Part shown: positions 1 through 8,115 of the stretch, one piece after another | Position numbering within the stretch: the first letter of the stretch is position 1 | Layout: every line of letters starts with the position of its first letter | Source: Seminavis robusta | Taxonomy: Eukaryota; Bacillariophyta; Bacillariophyceae; Naviculales; Naviculaceae | Assembly: GCA_903772945.1 (NCBI GenBank) | Contig: CAICTM010001743.1 | Coordinates: 1 to 23,407 of the forward strand | Length of the DNA: 23,407 nucleotides | Direction of reading: 5' to 3' | Program-made: the position numbers and the translations under genes | Notes under the pieces: generated by a model | The model's database searches: none | Told to the model about the DNA's origin: nothing | The model's input: only the letters and a program-made list of their open reading frames with translations

Positions 1-1376
1 TTGCGGCCCATGATGATTGGTGCGCTGGCTAGACAGTGCAGTAGTGTATTGGTAGTGTAGTGGTGTTGCCTGTTGTTCCTTGGAAGGGTACCGGTTGGAT
101 GAGTATTGTTGGTGTTGGTGTTGGTGTTGGTGTTGGTGTTGGTGTTGGTGTTGGTGTGTATGTGTGGCTGGAGAGGCACTGCACAAACACAAGCACAGAA
201 AATCCAAAAGGTGACTTGAAGCCTTGCACTGTTGGTGGATGACCAATTGAAGGCTGCTTGACACACTGGTGCCCTTAGATTCCTTCGAAACAGTCAGAAA
301 GGTGTCGCCGTGGTCCTCGAGTTACCTTAGAGGCTGTTGAACGATCCGTATGGAGCGAGGTATCTTCGAAGCTTTCCGGGTTCCTTGAGTCTTGACTGGA
401 GGAGTTCCCGTTTCGATCGAAAATGTGAGGATCCGGGTGGAACTACGGCTCGGCTTGCTTTCAGAACAGAGGTACGGAGAAGTACGTCACTCGGAAGAGG
501 TACGGTACCGGTTCTGTGAGTCCCTTGTGAGTACCGGTTCGTTGTGGCCAGTATCCTCTAGAAGCACGACTGGGATATTCCGTACGAAAGATCGACAATG
601 GGGATCTGCCGCTGCTTTCCGCTAGTCGGCAGCCGGAACTATTCCGATTAACAAGAAGGCGAGGTTACCAACTTGTCGGCCACCCTTGACCTGGATAGCT
701 CCTCGAACGGTCGCGATTCCAGTTTTCGGCGTCGGTTTTGATCCGGATCCACTGTCGGCAATCCTTCTTCCACTCTTCCACTCTTCTTCACTGGAAGCCA
801 CTCTTGTGTCGCTTGCTATGCGGCTATGTTAATCCTATGAATCTCCGCCAGGAAACTCAGTTGTAGGAACACAAGAGCTGGGAGGGAGATCTCTAGTGAT
901 GGAGATCTCCTCCACTGGCTGAAAGGCCAGCTCAAAGAGAGCTGGTTCAATGCTACCCAATCACTGCTTCAGAGTACTTGGGGAGCTGGTTACATTGCCC
1001 TAGCACATACCACACAGGATTCTATCTACTCCAGGGCTGACGGTGCTACTGGGTCTCAGGGTTACTCTTTCATTACTATCTTTCTTACTATAAGCTAAAA
1101 CAACATTACCACGATTTCACTCCAGTTGACAGAACTGGCTCTTTTGGAGAGGATATCCACAGTTGGAGATCCTAGGAGAGGACTGTTGGTCTGGAACATT
1201 CCAATGTATCTAGGCTGAAGACTATGTATGCTCTGCAACACATAGGCATGCCTCAGCTATATACAAATTGTCACATGGCTGCAATGCTGTGTGTACTGAT
1301 TGACTGTACACGATGAAAAGCATTGTTTCCTTCCGACTAAACCAGCACAGCTGTGGCGCACCCATAGAGGCTCCTA
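1..1376 (-). repeat. Interspersed repeat, left copy (inverted partner of 21060-22282)
   Basis: Read on the minus strand, this stretch aligns in order with 21060-22282 over essentially its whole length, with many small gaps. Anchors seen by eye: CAGCTGTGCTGGTTTAG near 1335-1351; GGATTAACAT at 826-835; a 29-base identical block at 503-531 matching 21921-21949; a CCAGTGTGTCAAG block near 260; and an ATGGG at the outer end (minus-strand ATG at about 9-11). A 7-bp hairpin, CCAGCTC/GAGCTGG at 927-945, has a differently spelled counterpart in the other copy. The family is not recognised. It could be an LTR plus leader, or the 5' untranslated region of a retroelement whose body runs leftward out of the window. 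Alignment is manual; boundaries are plus or minus 20 bp. Confidence 0.75.
109..156 (+). repeat. (TTGGTG)8 hexanucleotide microsatellite
   Basis: Eight uninterrupted TTGGTG units. They lie inside the left copy of the flanking repeat. The right copy has an unexpanded CAGCACAACAGCAG-type stretch at the corresponding place, so the expansion happened after the copies diverged. The apparent ORFs across it (Val-Gly or Thr-Pro repeats) are artefacts of the repeat. Confidence 0.95.
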
Positions 1377-1379
1377 TTG

Positions 1380-2310
1380 CTAATTTCATCGGCACGAGCG
1401 ATGGTGAAGACACTACTGACCTACCTGGGCGTAGTCGACGATGTGGAGGCATCTCTGGACCAAGAGGCGGAGGAAGCAGAGGTGGCGGCAGCGGGGGACC
1501 ATGCCCAGGACGACGCCGTGGAAAAAGCTCGGGTTGCGACAAAGGAAATGGTGGTAAAGATCTTGATTCCAACGATGACTCGGATTCCAAGCCAAGTTCC
1601 AAACCTGATGGGAAGGACGCATGCCACCCTATTATCGTGGATGATGGATACGATGGAGGTGACGACGAGGGAACCCCGATCAAGCGTGTCACCCTTGCTG
1701 ACGGGGGAACCCCAATTAAGCGGGTTACCTTTGCACCAAACACATCCAATGCCAGTTGGATCAGAGGTGGCAGTTTCGGCAACCAATCTGAAGTCAGTGG
1801 CCTGTGTGATGGGCTCTGACGTGTGGGTGTCGATGGCACTGCCCCCATACACACTCTGCGTGGACGTGTCTCTTCTATCAAACTACCGAAAAAGAAGTTT
1901 GCTGGTCTACCCACCGTGGAGATTGAGATTGCACCCAACCAGAGCTTTGGCCAAGACCAACCTGGAGCTGAATTCATCACTGCGGGACGAGCTATGGTGA
2001 CACGAAGCAAGCACCCCTTCTGACACATACAAGGGATTAACTCAGTACCACTACATGGAGTTCTACCCTGGAGTGAGCAATGACGACATCGAGGTGCTAA
2101 TGGAGTGTATCAGTGCTCGTCATCGCATTGAAAACAAACCAGACCTCACAAAGAACACCGATTGACTACGACAACATACAAAGGGGAACCGGCCCCATTC
2201 TATGTTACATTTAGTACTGTTACAACGAAGCGACGAGATGCAGTTCGAGTACGAATTCGCTACGATTATGAGATGGTTCTCGGTTGATGAGGGAGTGCGA
2301 GATGTGGTCA
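1380..2310 (+). pseudogene. Decayed coding region of unknown product
   Basis: Several plus-strand reading-frame pieces look protein-coding but are broken by stops and frame changes. The first piece (to 1819) has a Gly/Arg-rich stretch, an Asp/Ser/Lys-rich linker and a duplicated 12-residue unit GTPIKRVT (nucleotide period 36, starting at 1671 and 1707). The next (1823-2023) contains KLPKKKFAGLPTVEIEIAPN. A further piece at about 2030-2160 reads KGLTQYHYMEFYPGVS and continues in another frame with APFYVTFSTVTTKRRDAVRV. No domain is recognised. It lies between the left repeat and the LINE-like ORF1 on the same strand, so it may be a 5' part of that element or a separate retroelement gag. The 268-codon minus-strand ORF here is judged antisense. 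Confidence 0.4.
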
Positions 2311-2392
2311 CGTTTCCACATCGAGATCACCCTCAACCCTAATGAAAATCTACCCCGTAGCGTAATTCCCCTCTATTTTAGTCCCAGTCGAG

Positions 2393-5300
2393 GTGGTTGA
2401 CACGGATGTTTCTCCTTCGAAGCTGGCAACAATGCAAGTTGTATGTCAAAATTGTAGTGTCCCGGTAACTCCACAGGTGCTTTCTCTGAGTGACTCGACA
2501 GCAGATTTCCTTGGCACGACAGCTAGTACTGATCCTACTCATCACTATTGCAGCAGTTGCAGGCAATTCATTCCGTTGCAAGGTCCCTTGGCTATTGACA
2601 CCCGCCCAACATCACCCCTATCCATGCTGTTGTCACCAAGCACAGCTCCTCAAGGATCGATAGAGACCAACATCCACACAGAGGAAGAAATTGCAGAGGG
2701 AATCAGGCACCTACAAGAAGAGGCTCAAGGACTAGAGATGGCTGATGAGATCACTGTGGGTACCAGCTGGGAAGCTGCCACGAATACACTCAATCCAAGT
2801 CACTGTCCAAAATGCAGTGCAACAATGGAAGCCACCACAATGGCCTGCCATGATGAGACAACAGAACTCTTTGGTACACAGGATGATGCCGTTCCTGGTC
2901 ATTACTGCAACTCATGTGGTGAGTCCTTTCAAGATGAAGAAGCGATGCTCCCAGTCAAGGAACTAGCTCCAATGTTTGATGCTGTAGCAACTGGACAAAC
3001 AGCCAATCCCAGCATGAAGAAACCTCGTACCAACACTGCACACCAGCCATCTTCAGGGGCCTCTCATGTAGGCCAACACAGAGACACCAGCTCCCAACAA
3101 ACTACCGAAACTGCCAATTATGCCCCATCAGCATTCCAAGTCAATCCAAGACGATGTCACTGCAACCGCTTTGCCATTCCAGACCAGATGATCCAGTTTG
3201 TGACTACTGCAAACAGGAAGAGGATGGTGCAAAGAAGACCTCCTACCTGGAAACGGAACTAGCACATTTGAATCCATGCCCCCCTCCCAAAGGTGCCTCA
3301 AAGGAGAAGGCTATCAAGACATCAGTTCAAGAGCTGCAGAGGCGACGCTGTCCACTGCCTTCAGAGATAAGGGAAAAGCTATCTGCCATGGGTTACATTC
3401 CTTCTGATGCCCAAACCAGCAACCAATCTGGTCATCAGTCTTTGAAGCTAGCAACCGATTAGGATGTGGAAACTATGGATATCGATAAGTCCAAACAAAG
3501 TGAGGCAACTGATCCCCTTGCCACAGGAGAAGATGTGGATAGGGGAAGAGCCAACTCCGAAGACACCAAAGCAAACAGTGGAGATCAAGTGGTTGGGGCA
3601 GGAGACAGAACCAGCAATCCAGCTAACATGTCAACTGGCTCTCATCAATATGACAGATCTCAGAGCAACAAAAGATCCAAACACCAGTCAACTGTACCAG
3701 TCCAGAACCTCGCCATTCAGGAATCCAAGCAAAATGAGGCAGCTGCCTCACGGACAGAGGGTCAGGATATGGATGTTGGAGAAGGCAATGAGGAGGGAAC
3801 TCAAAGAGATCAAGGCACGGATGACCAACACGGAGACAGAAACAACTCCAATGATGATGAGGATGGCTTTGAGGATGCTGAGGAGGGAGAGCCGAGTGAT
3901 GCAGTCTACTTCTTTGGAGTCAGGCTGGAAACAATGATGCCACTGATTGAGGACTTTCCACTGGCAGACTTTATGAAGTTACTCACCCTTCTGAACTCTG
4001 AGGAAGACAAGGATATCTGGTTTGCTGACCATGCAGGAGATGGAGATATAGATGGTCAAGGTCACTCCTTGGAGATCCTGGAAGAGATAACGGTCGATGA
4101 ATTGGAGACCATGATGAATGCAAAGAAAATGGCATGGGGTAATCCCAAAGACAACAGAGGCCACTTTGCTGCCTCCTTCTATGTACAGAGCCATCACTAT
4201 GACAGTGTTCACTCACTGAAAAAGATAGCGGGAGTCATTCCCTTCTTAACTAACAATGACATCTTCATGCACCCACATGATCTGATTGAGAGTCTGGTTG
4301 CTCCTGTGTGCTATATCCCAGGCAAGAATCCTCAAAGACATACCGGCAGGGCCTCCGCATCCGCCTTTCTGACTGGCTCAGGCAACAACGGCCGTCCATC
4401 ACCTGCCCCATTGCAGTTGTCACTTCGAAAGTCAAAGTGGACAATAAGAAATTTGATATCATTGGGGCCCAGGTGGGAATCACTGACCGCCCAAAGATCG
4501 AGGGCCTCTTGAAGAAGATATCCAAGCATCCGGAAATACAACACCCGGAACTGGATCTGCTAAGCACCAAGTTGACTCAACTCAGTAAGAAGAAAGAGTT
4601 TGGGGATCCAATGAAGAAGGCAATCATTCAACACAAAGAGGTCATCAAAGCATCTACTGGTGTGCCACTCCAAGACCTGAACCCAGAGTTTGAAGATGAA
4701 ATTAGCACCTGCTGACTAAGATTGTCAATCCCTTCAGCAGAAAACTTCTGTTGGATTTGGAACAGCACAAGTCAACAGCTACAACTGGGAGGTACTGTGC
4801 CATTTGCAACAAAGCAGACAAAGAGAAGGTGATGACTGCCTTGAAACACGAATTCGAAAGTGACATCTTCTCGCAAGACTATTGCTTCCAGGGCGAACAA
4901 TCCTCTATCATCACAAGAAGTCCCACAACGCCCCGCAATGACTCATGGGATGAGTACTCCTACAGCAGTCGGACCTTTCAAACAATGTTCCAAGATAACG
5001 CATCCCTAGCTCCTGTTGATGCTGTGGTGGCCACCTGGGCAGACAAGGTGAAGACTTGGAATGAACACACAGCACCACCATCCAATGTAGCCATTCCAGC
5101 TCAAGGGAGCTCAGCCCCTGCAACCATAGGTGGAGTGGCAACTGCTGGACAGGTACAAGAGCTGAAGCAGGTCAAAGAGTCTTTGGAAGCAAAGCTAAAG
5201 ACCCAGGCAGCAACCGTTGATGCCCTCATCAAAAGCAATAAGGATGTCATGGAGCAGATGGCAAAGGACAAACAGGAATCAGAGAAGAGGTTCCAGGAAG

Positions 5301-5586
5301 GGCTCGCAACCCAGCACCAACAGATGATGCAAATGTTTGCAAACTTGAATATGCAGAGGCCTTCTGATGCCAGTGCCACCCCCTCCAACCCTCCAGCTTC
5401 CAGACACTTACAACCTCCTGGAGGGGGGGCCAAGCCTACACAGCTTCAGTAATGGCTGTGCCACAGTATCCACCCTACCAAATGGGTTCGCACCCAGGAG
5501 CAGGCACCTACCAGCCTGGCCAACCCATATTTCAACCCCCACCCAACCAGGGTTCTAATGGACCAACTGGTGGGCGGGGTAGTTAA
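2393..5586 (+). pseudogene. Broken ORF1 of a LINE-like retroelement: zinc-like modules, acidic linker, conserved core, coiled coil
   Basis: One ancestral plus-strand reading frame split by frameshifts (near 3185, 4335, 4712 and the G7 run at 5423-5429) and an in-frame TAG ending at 3462. In order: two CxxC...HYCxxC modules (CQNC...HYCSSC near 2440-2565; CPKC...HYCNSC near 2805-2925) and a third spanning the first frameshift (RCHC ... PVCDYC, 3150-3210). Next come an Asp/Glu/Ser/Gln-rich linker (3480-3890), a folded-looking core beginning YFFGVRLETMMPLIEDFPLA and continuing after the frameshift through FDIIGAQVGITDRPKIEGLL, a short CAIC motif (4798-4815), a coiled-coil-like segment (5155-5310) and a Pro/Gln/Gly-rich tail. 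The frame ends at TAA 5584-5586, 2 nt before the ORF2 ATG. The ORF1 assignment rests on position and layout, not on a recognised family. Confidence 0.6.
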
Positions 5587-5588
5587 AC

Positions 5589-6264
5589 ATGGGCTGGGCT
5601 CCTCCGGCACAGGCCGTACTATGGGACTCACTTGGAGGTGGAAACACAAATGGAGCGCTCGAATCACAACTGGAAGTGGAATTCGGGATTTGGGACAACA
5701 TCAAAGGACTGCTGGCCAACAACGAGCCAATCGGAGACAAAATGCAGGCAAGAAAGCCAGCTCATGTGGCACCTTTCCTCTTCAACAATAAGAGAGAATT
5801 TTTTGTATGATGCCGATGGCGGCGAGCTTTACGAAGACTGCAAGACACTAGGGATGCTGGGATGTGATTATGCTGGCTTTCAGGAAGCCAACCTTGATAC
5901 GAACCAACCAAACGTCAGAAAGAAGATCCACGCTGCAGTCCGCAAGGCCTTTGACCACAAAAAGGTAACATTTGGATCCACCCCTCAGGTGCATCTACGA
6001 GAGTACAAACTAGGTGGAACACTTTCGGTAGTAATGGGGAGAACTGATGGAAGAGTGGTAGAGGCGGAAGCCAATTACCTTGGCAAATGGACAAGGACGG
6101 TGCTGTCCTGCAAGGATGGGAAGAGGCTATCTGTGTACAACGTATACTCGGTGTGTGACGCAGACGTGGCAAGGGTCAGCGACCGAACAGTCGTTGCCCA
6201 GCTGCACGCTATCTACGTGCAGGAGGAAAGACCAGGTTTGGACCCGAAGAGAAATCATATGTGA
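5589..6264 (+). pseudogene. 5' part of LINE-like ORF2: truncated endonuclease/exonuclease/phosphatase (EEP) domain
   Basis: Starts at ATG 5589, two bases after the ORF1 stop. The N-terminal strand FGIWDNIKGLLANN resembles the opening strand of APE-type endonucleases. A frameshift near 5795 moves the frame. The rest then reads LGCDYAGFQEANLDT (the FQE carrying the family's catalytic Glu), GGTLSVVMG, a LGKWT segment and LSVYNVYSVCD, in the order and spacing usual for the EEP fold of non-LTR retrotransposon endonucleases, which nick target DNA. The frame stops at 6264 and no reverse transcriptase follows, so the copy is 3'-truncated. Losing the 3' end is unusual, because LINEs are normally lost from the 5' end, and suggests a deletion or rearrangement at about 6265. 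Confidence 0.7.
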
Positions 6265-6284
6265 TGTTTCTTGGCAGTGGACAG

Positions 6285-6315
6285 GTTTGATTCTGGCCAG
6301 TGGCCAGAATTGAAC
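6285..6315. repeat. Palindrome with TTCTGGCCA-G-TGGCCAGAA core
   Basis: Arms of 15 bases (6285-6299 and 6301-6315) pair at 13 of 15 positions, with a perfect 9-bp core around a single G. The same core recurs at 6695-6711 (8 + 1 + 8, perfect) and as TCTGGC-CACAA-GCCAGA at 6744-6760. Half-versions occur at about 6364 and 6486. The motif is confined to the 500 bp just after the broken LINE-like ORF2. Confidence 0.8.
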
Positions 6316-6333
6316 AGAATGTTTCTCGCTATT

Positions 6334-6524
6334 CATGTGTAAGGTAGGTTTCAAATCAGTAATTTCTGGCCAGTGGTGGACGGATTTGTCACCTACCTTT
6401 TCCATCAATCTCAGTTAGTTAGTTAGTTAGTAAGTTCAACCTGTGATCCAATTGATGATTGCTTGGAATGTTCAAATCAGTAATTTTTGGCCAGTGGACG
6501 GATTTTAAACCTACCTTATACATG
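6334..6524. mobile_element. Candidate 191-bp MITE with 18-bp terminal inverted repeats
   Basis: Left end CATGTGTAAGGTAGGTTT (6334-6351) and the reverse complement of the right end (6507-6524) match at 17 of 18 positions. Inside, a unit containing CAAATCAGTAATTT, a GGCCAGTGG core and GGACGGATTT occurs twice in direct orientation (about 6351-6387 and 6470-6506). The first unit is itself bounded by AAGGTAGGT/ACCTACCTT. A short AGTT microsatellite (6412-6430) separates the units. No convincing target-site duplication was found next to CATG. Alternatively it is a subterminal repeat array of a larger element, together with the neighbouring palindromes. Confidence 0.5.
6412..6430 (+). repeat. AGTT tetranucleotide microsatellite
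   Basis: About four and a half tandem AGTT units inside the candidate MITE. Confidence 0.8.
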
Positions 6525-6865
6525 AGTTTAGTCAGCTCCTTTGTCTAACTTATTTATACCTCTAACTCTATCACCATATCTTTCTCTTTGCCTTTTCGGT
6601 TTCCACATTTGGAATTTATGGACACAAAATTCATTTCCAATAAATAGTAGCAATGAATGGTTATTTGAAGTAGATAAAGGTTAGGGTTATTATTTCTGGC
6701 CAGTGGCCAGATTTATTTTAATGTTCAAGAAGGATCCACCAAATCTGGCCACAAGCCAGAAACTGCAGAATTCAGTGCTTACCAGAAACAACGCTATAGC
6801 AACCAAAACACTATTTCCATGTTCTGTGACTCCACTCTAATCAAAAGAATCACGTAGTGACACTA
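6525..6865. other. AT-rich intergenic stretch with two GGCCA palindromes
   Basis: No coding signal on either strand. It holds the palindrome TCTGGCCA-G-TGGCCAGA at 6695-6711 and the looser TCTGGC...GCCAGA at 6744-6760. Its last 25 bases (6841-6865) are one half of the 75-bp tandem duplication that hosts the pogo-like insertion. Confidence 0.7.
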
Positions 6866-7538
6866 CAGTTGACTCGCTCTATTATTTATGGGGGGATTGC
6901 GGATTTCGATAAATATATTAGAGAGAATAAATATAAGGCTTTCAAGGGCCGGTTCCACTAGTAAAGTACGAATGGATAGAGCCGTCGCGTTTACGTTTGC
7001 CTGCCCTAGCAGCCCTAGCCACATTCAATGCCCTAGCAAACCTGTCAAGATGCACAGTGGCTGCCTGGTTGATACCCAAAGCAGAGGCACTTTCGGACAG
7101 CTTATTGAGTGCTTCTTCAGCTTCCACAAATGAGGCAAACACATCGGCTGGTTCGGGATCATCCTCCATTTGTTCCGGTTCCTCGTCATTGGGTGAAATT
7201 GTTTGGCAGCTCAGGAGAATTGTTTTTGTCTCCTCGAAACCATCCTTCGAAAACTGCACGTAAACAACCAGCGCTTGGGCTGGCCCAGACAAGACAGCCA
7301 CGGGCAGAGGTGCAAGGAATCCCACCTCCATTGGATCGATATTGGCATTTTACATGCTGTCTGGGTCAAATTGAAACGGTTGGAATGGATTGGACGACGT
7401 TGTCGGGCTGCTCGAAAGATTTGTTGCTGCTCGAAAGATTCATTCACGGATACCCGGGACTGAGGGGGGACCTCGAGATTTAATAAATATTACAGCGAGG
7501 ATAAATATAATATTATAAATATTAGCGCGAGTAGACTG
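6866..7538 (-). mobile_element. Pogo-like Tc1/mariner element, complete ends, 673 bp, non-autonomous
   Basis: Terminal inverted repeats at 6866-6889 and 7515-7538 match at 20 of 24 positions and start CAGT; the left end begins CAGTTGACTCGCTCTATT, close in style to the Drosophila pogo end. The element is flanked on both sides by TA (6864-6865 and 7539-7540), the target duplication of the Tc1/mariner superfamily. Just inside each end are AT-rich subterminal repeats of the form AAATATTA followed by GCGAG or AGAGAG, which could be transposase binding sites. Inside lies a minus-strand transposase remnant. The element is far shorter than an autonomous pogo (about 2 kb), so an internal deletion is inferred. 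The intact paralogous target site at about 7591-7640 supports the boundaries. Confidence 0.85.
6942..7331 (-). pseudogene. C-terminal remnant of a pogo/CENP-B-type DDE transposase
   Basis: A minus-strand open frame of 129 residues, from ATG 7331 to a stop at 6942-6944. It has an acidic segment (DEEPEQMEDDPEPADVF), an Ala/Leu-rich helical stretch (VEAEEALNKLSESASALG) and a basic end KRKRDGSIHSYF. Many pogo/Tigger transposases end in an acidic stretch, a short helical region and a basic S/T-I-x-x-F/Y-F tail, which this resembles. The DNA-binding HTH and DDE catalytic core are absent. The assignment is supported mainly by the CAGT inverted repeats and TA duplication around it. The ATG may be fortuitous, since upstream sequence in another frame (FEQQQIFRAARQRRP) also looks coding. 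Confidence 0.55.
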
Positions 7539-7640
7539 TAATGCTCCGCAGCGCAGCAGCGCCTTTTAAAACCCGTTAACTCTATTCTGATCAAAAGAAT
7601 CACGTAGTGACACTAATGCTCCGCAGCGCGCGCAGCAGCA

Positions 7641-8115
7641 CTACTTCTCTAGGTTCAACTGTTCCACGGCTATTGTTCCGGTTCCTGTGCTTACCTCACT
7701 GGCTCCGAGTGTGGGTTCCCCCAGTCTTGATTTCGCGTACGCACGGAGGAACAAATAATGGGTGGTTAGGAACGATCCTGTCAGCTGTGTGTCACCCTTG
7801 CCGTTGTTTTTCAGAAAAGGCAAAACGTCTACTACTGGTACTAGCTACCGTAGCTAGCTAGCGGGTATTCTTCTTTTCTTGGATTGGTCGGCACACCTGC
7901 TTCTTCTTTTCTTGGACTGCTGCTTCTTCACAAGATCGATCCAAGAAAAGAACAAAAGTGAGGAATCGGGGCTCCAGATGACCCTTTTCGCGCGAAGCTT
8001 CACTACGTGAACAGCCAACGTTTATGCTCAAGAGATCATCAAAATCAAAGAAAGACCACTCAGTCGAGAAGTTATAACAAAGTAACAACGAAGGGCTACC
8101 TTACGAGCAAGCAAA
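7641..8115 (+). promoter_or_regulatory. 5' flank and probable 5' UTR of the LRR gene
   Basis: No conserved coding sequence. A 16-base pyrimidine-rich word TTCTTCTTTTCTTGGA occurs twice in direct orientation (7868-7883 and 7901-7916) and once inverted with one mismatch (7940-7955), so either direct copy could pair with the inverted one. TAGCTAGCTAGC-type sequence lies at 7848-7862. No clear TATA box was identified. The start ATG at 8116 is preceded by AGCAAA, an A-rich context. Confidence 0.5.

Larger units (their letters stand above)
6839..7640 (+). repeat. 75-bp tandem duplication interrupted by the pogo-like element
   Basis: A block containing CAAAAGAATCACGTAGTGAC occurs at 6842-6861 and again at 7592-7611. 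In the second copy it runs straight on into TAATGCTCCGCAGCGC; in the first copy that continuation is found only after the transposon, at 7539. Subtracting the element and one TA gives a 75-bp period. The second copy is therefore an uninterrupted version of the insertion site. Confidence 0.85.

Noticed and set aside
29..242. Thr-Pro or Val-Gly repeat ORFs
   Set aside because: Produced by reading the TTGGTG microsatellite on either strand.
1222..2028. 268-codon minus-strand ORF rich in Pro, Ser and Leu
   Set aside because: It is antisense to plus-strand pieces with more protein-like composition and an in-frame repeated unit, and it crosses the boundary of the left repeat.
5450..5454. TAATG overlap as a LINE ORF1/ORF2 stop-restart signal
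   Set aside because: The sequence after this ATG continues the Pro/Gln-rich tail of ORF1 across a G7 frameshift. The real ORF1 end is at 5586, next to ATG 5589.
6680..6690. TTAGGGTTA as telomere-like repeat
   Set aside because: Barely more than one unit, with no tandem array.
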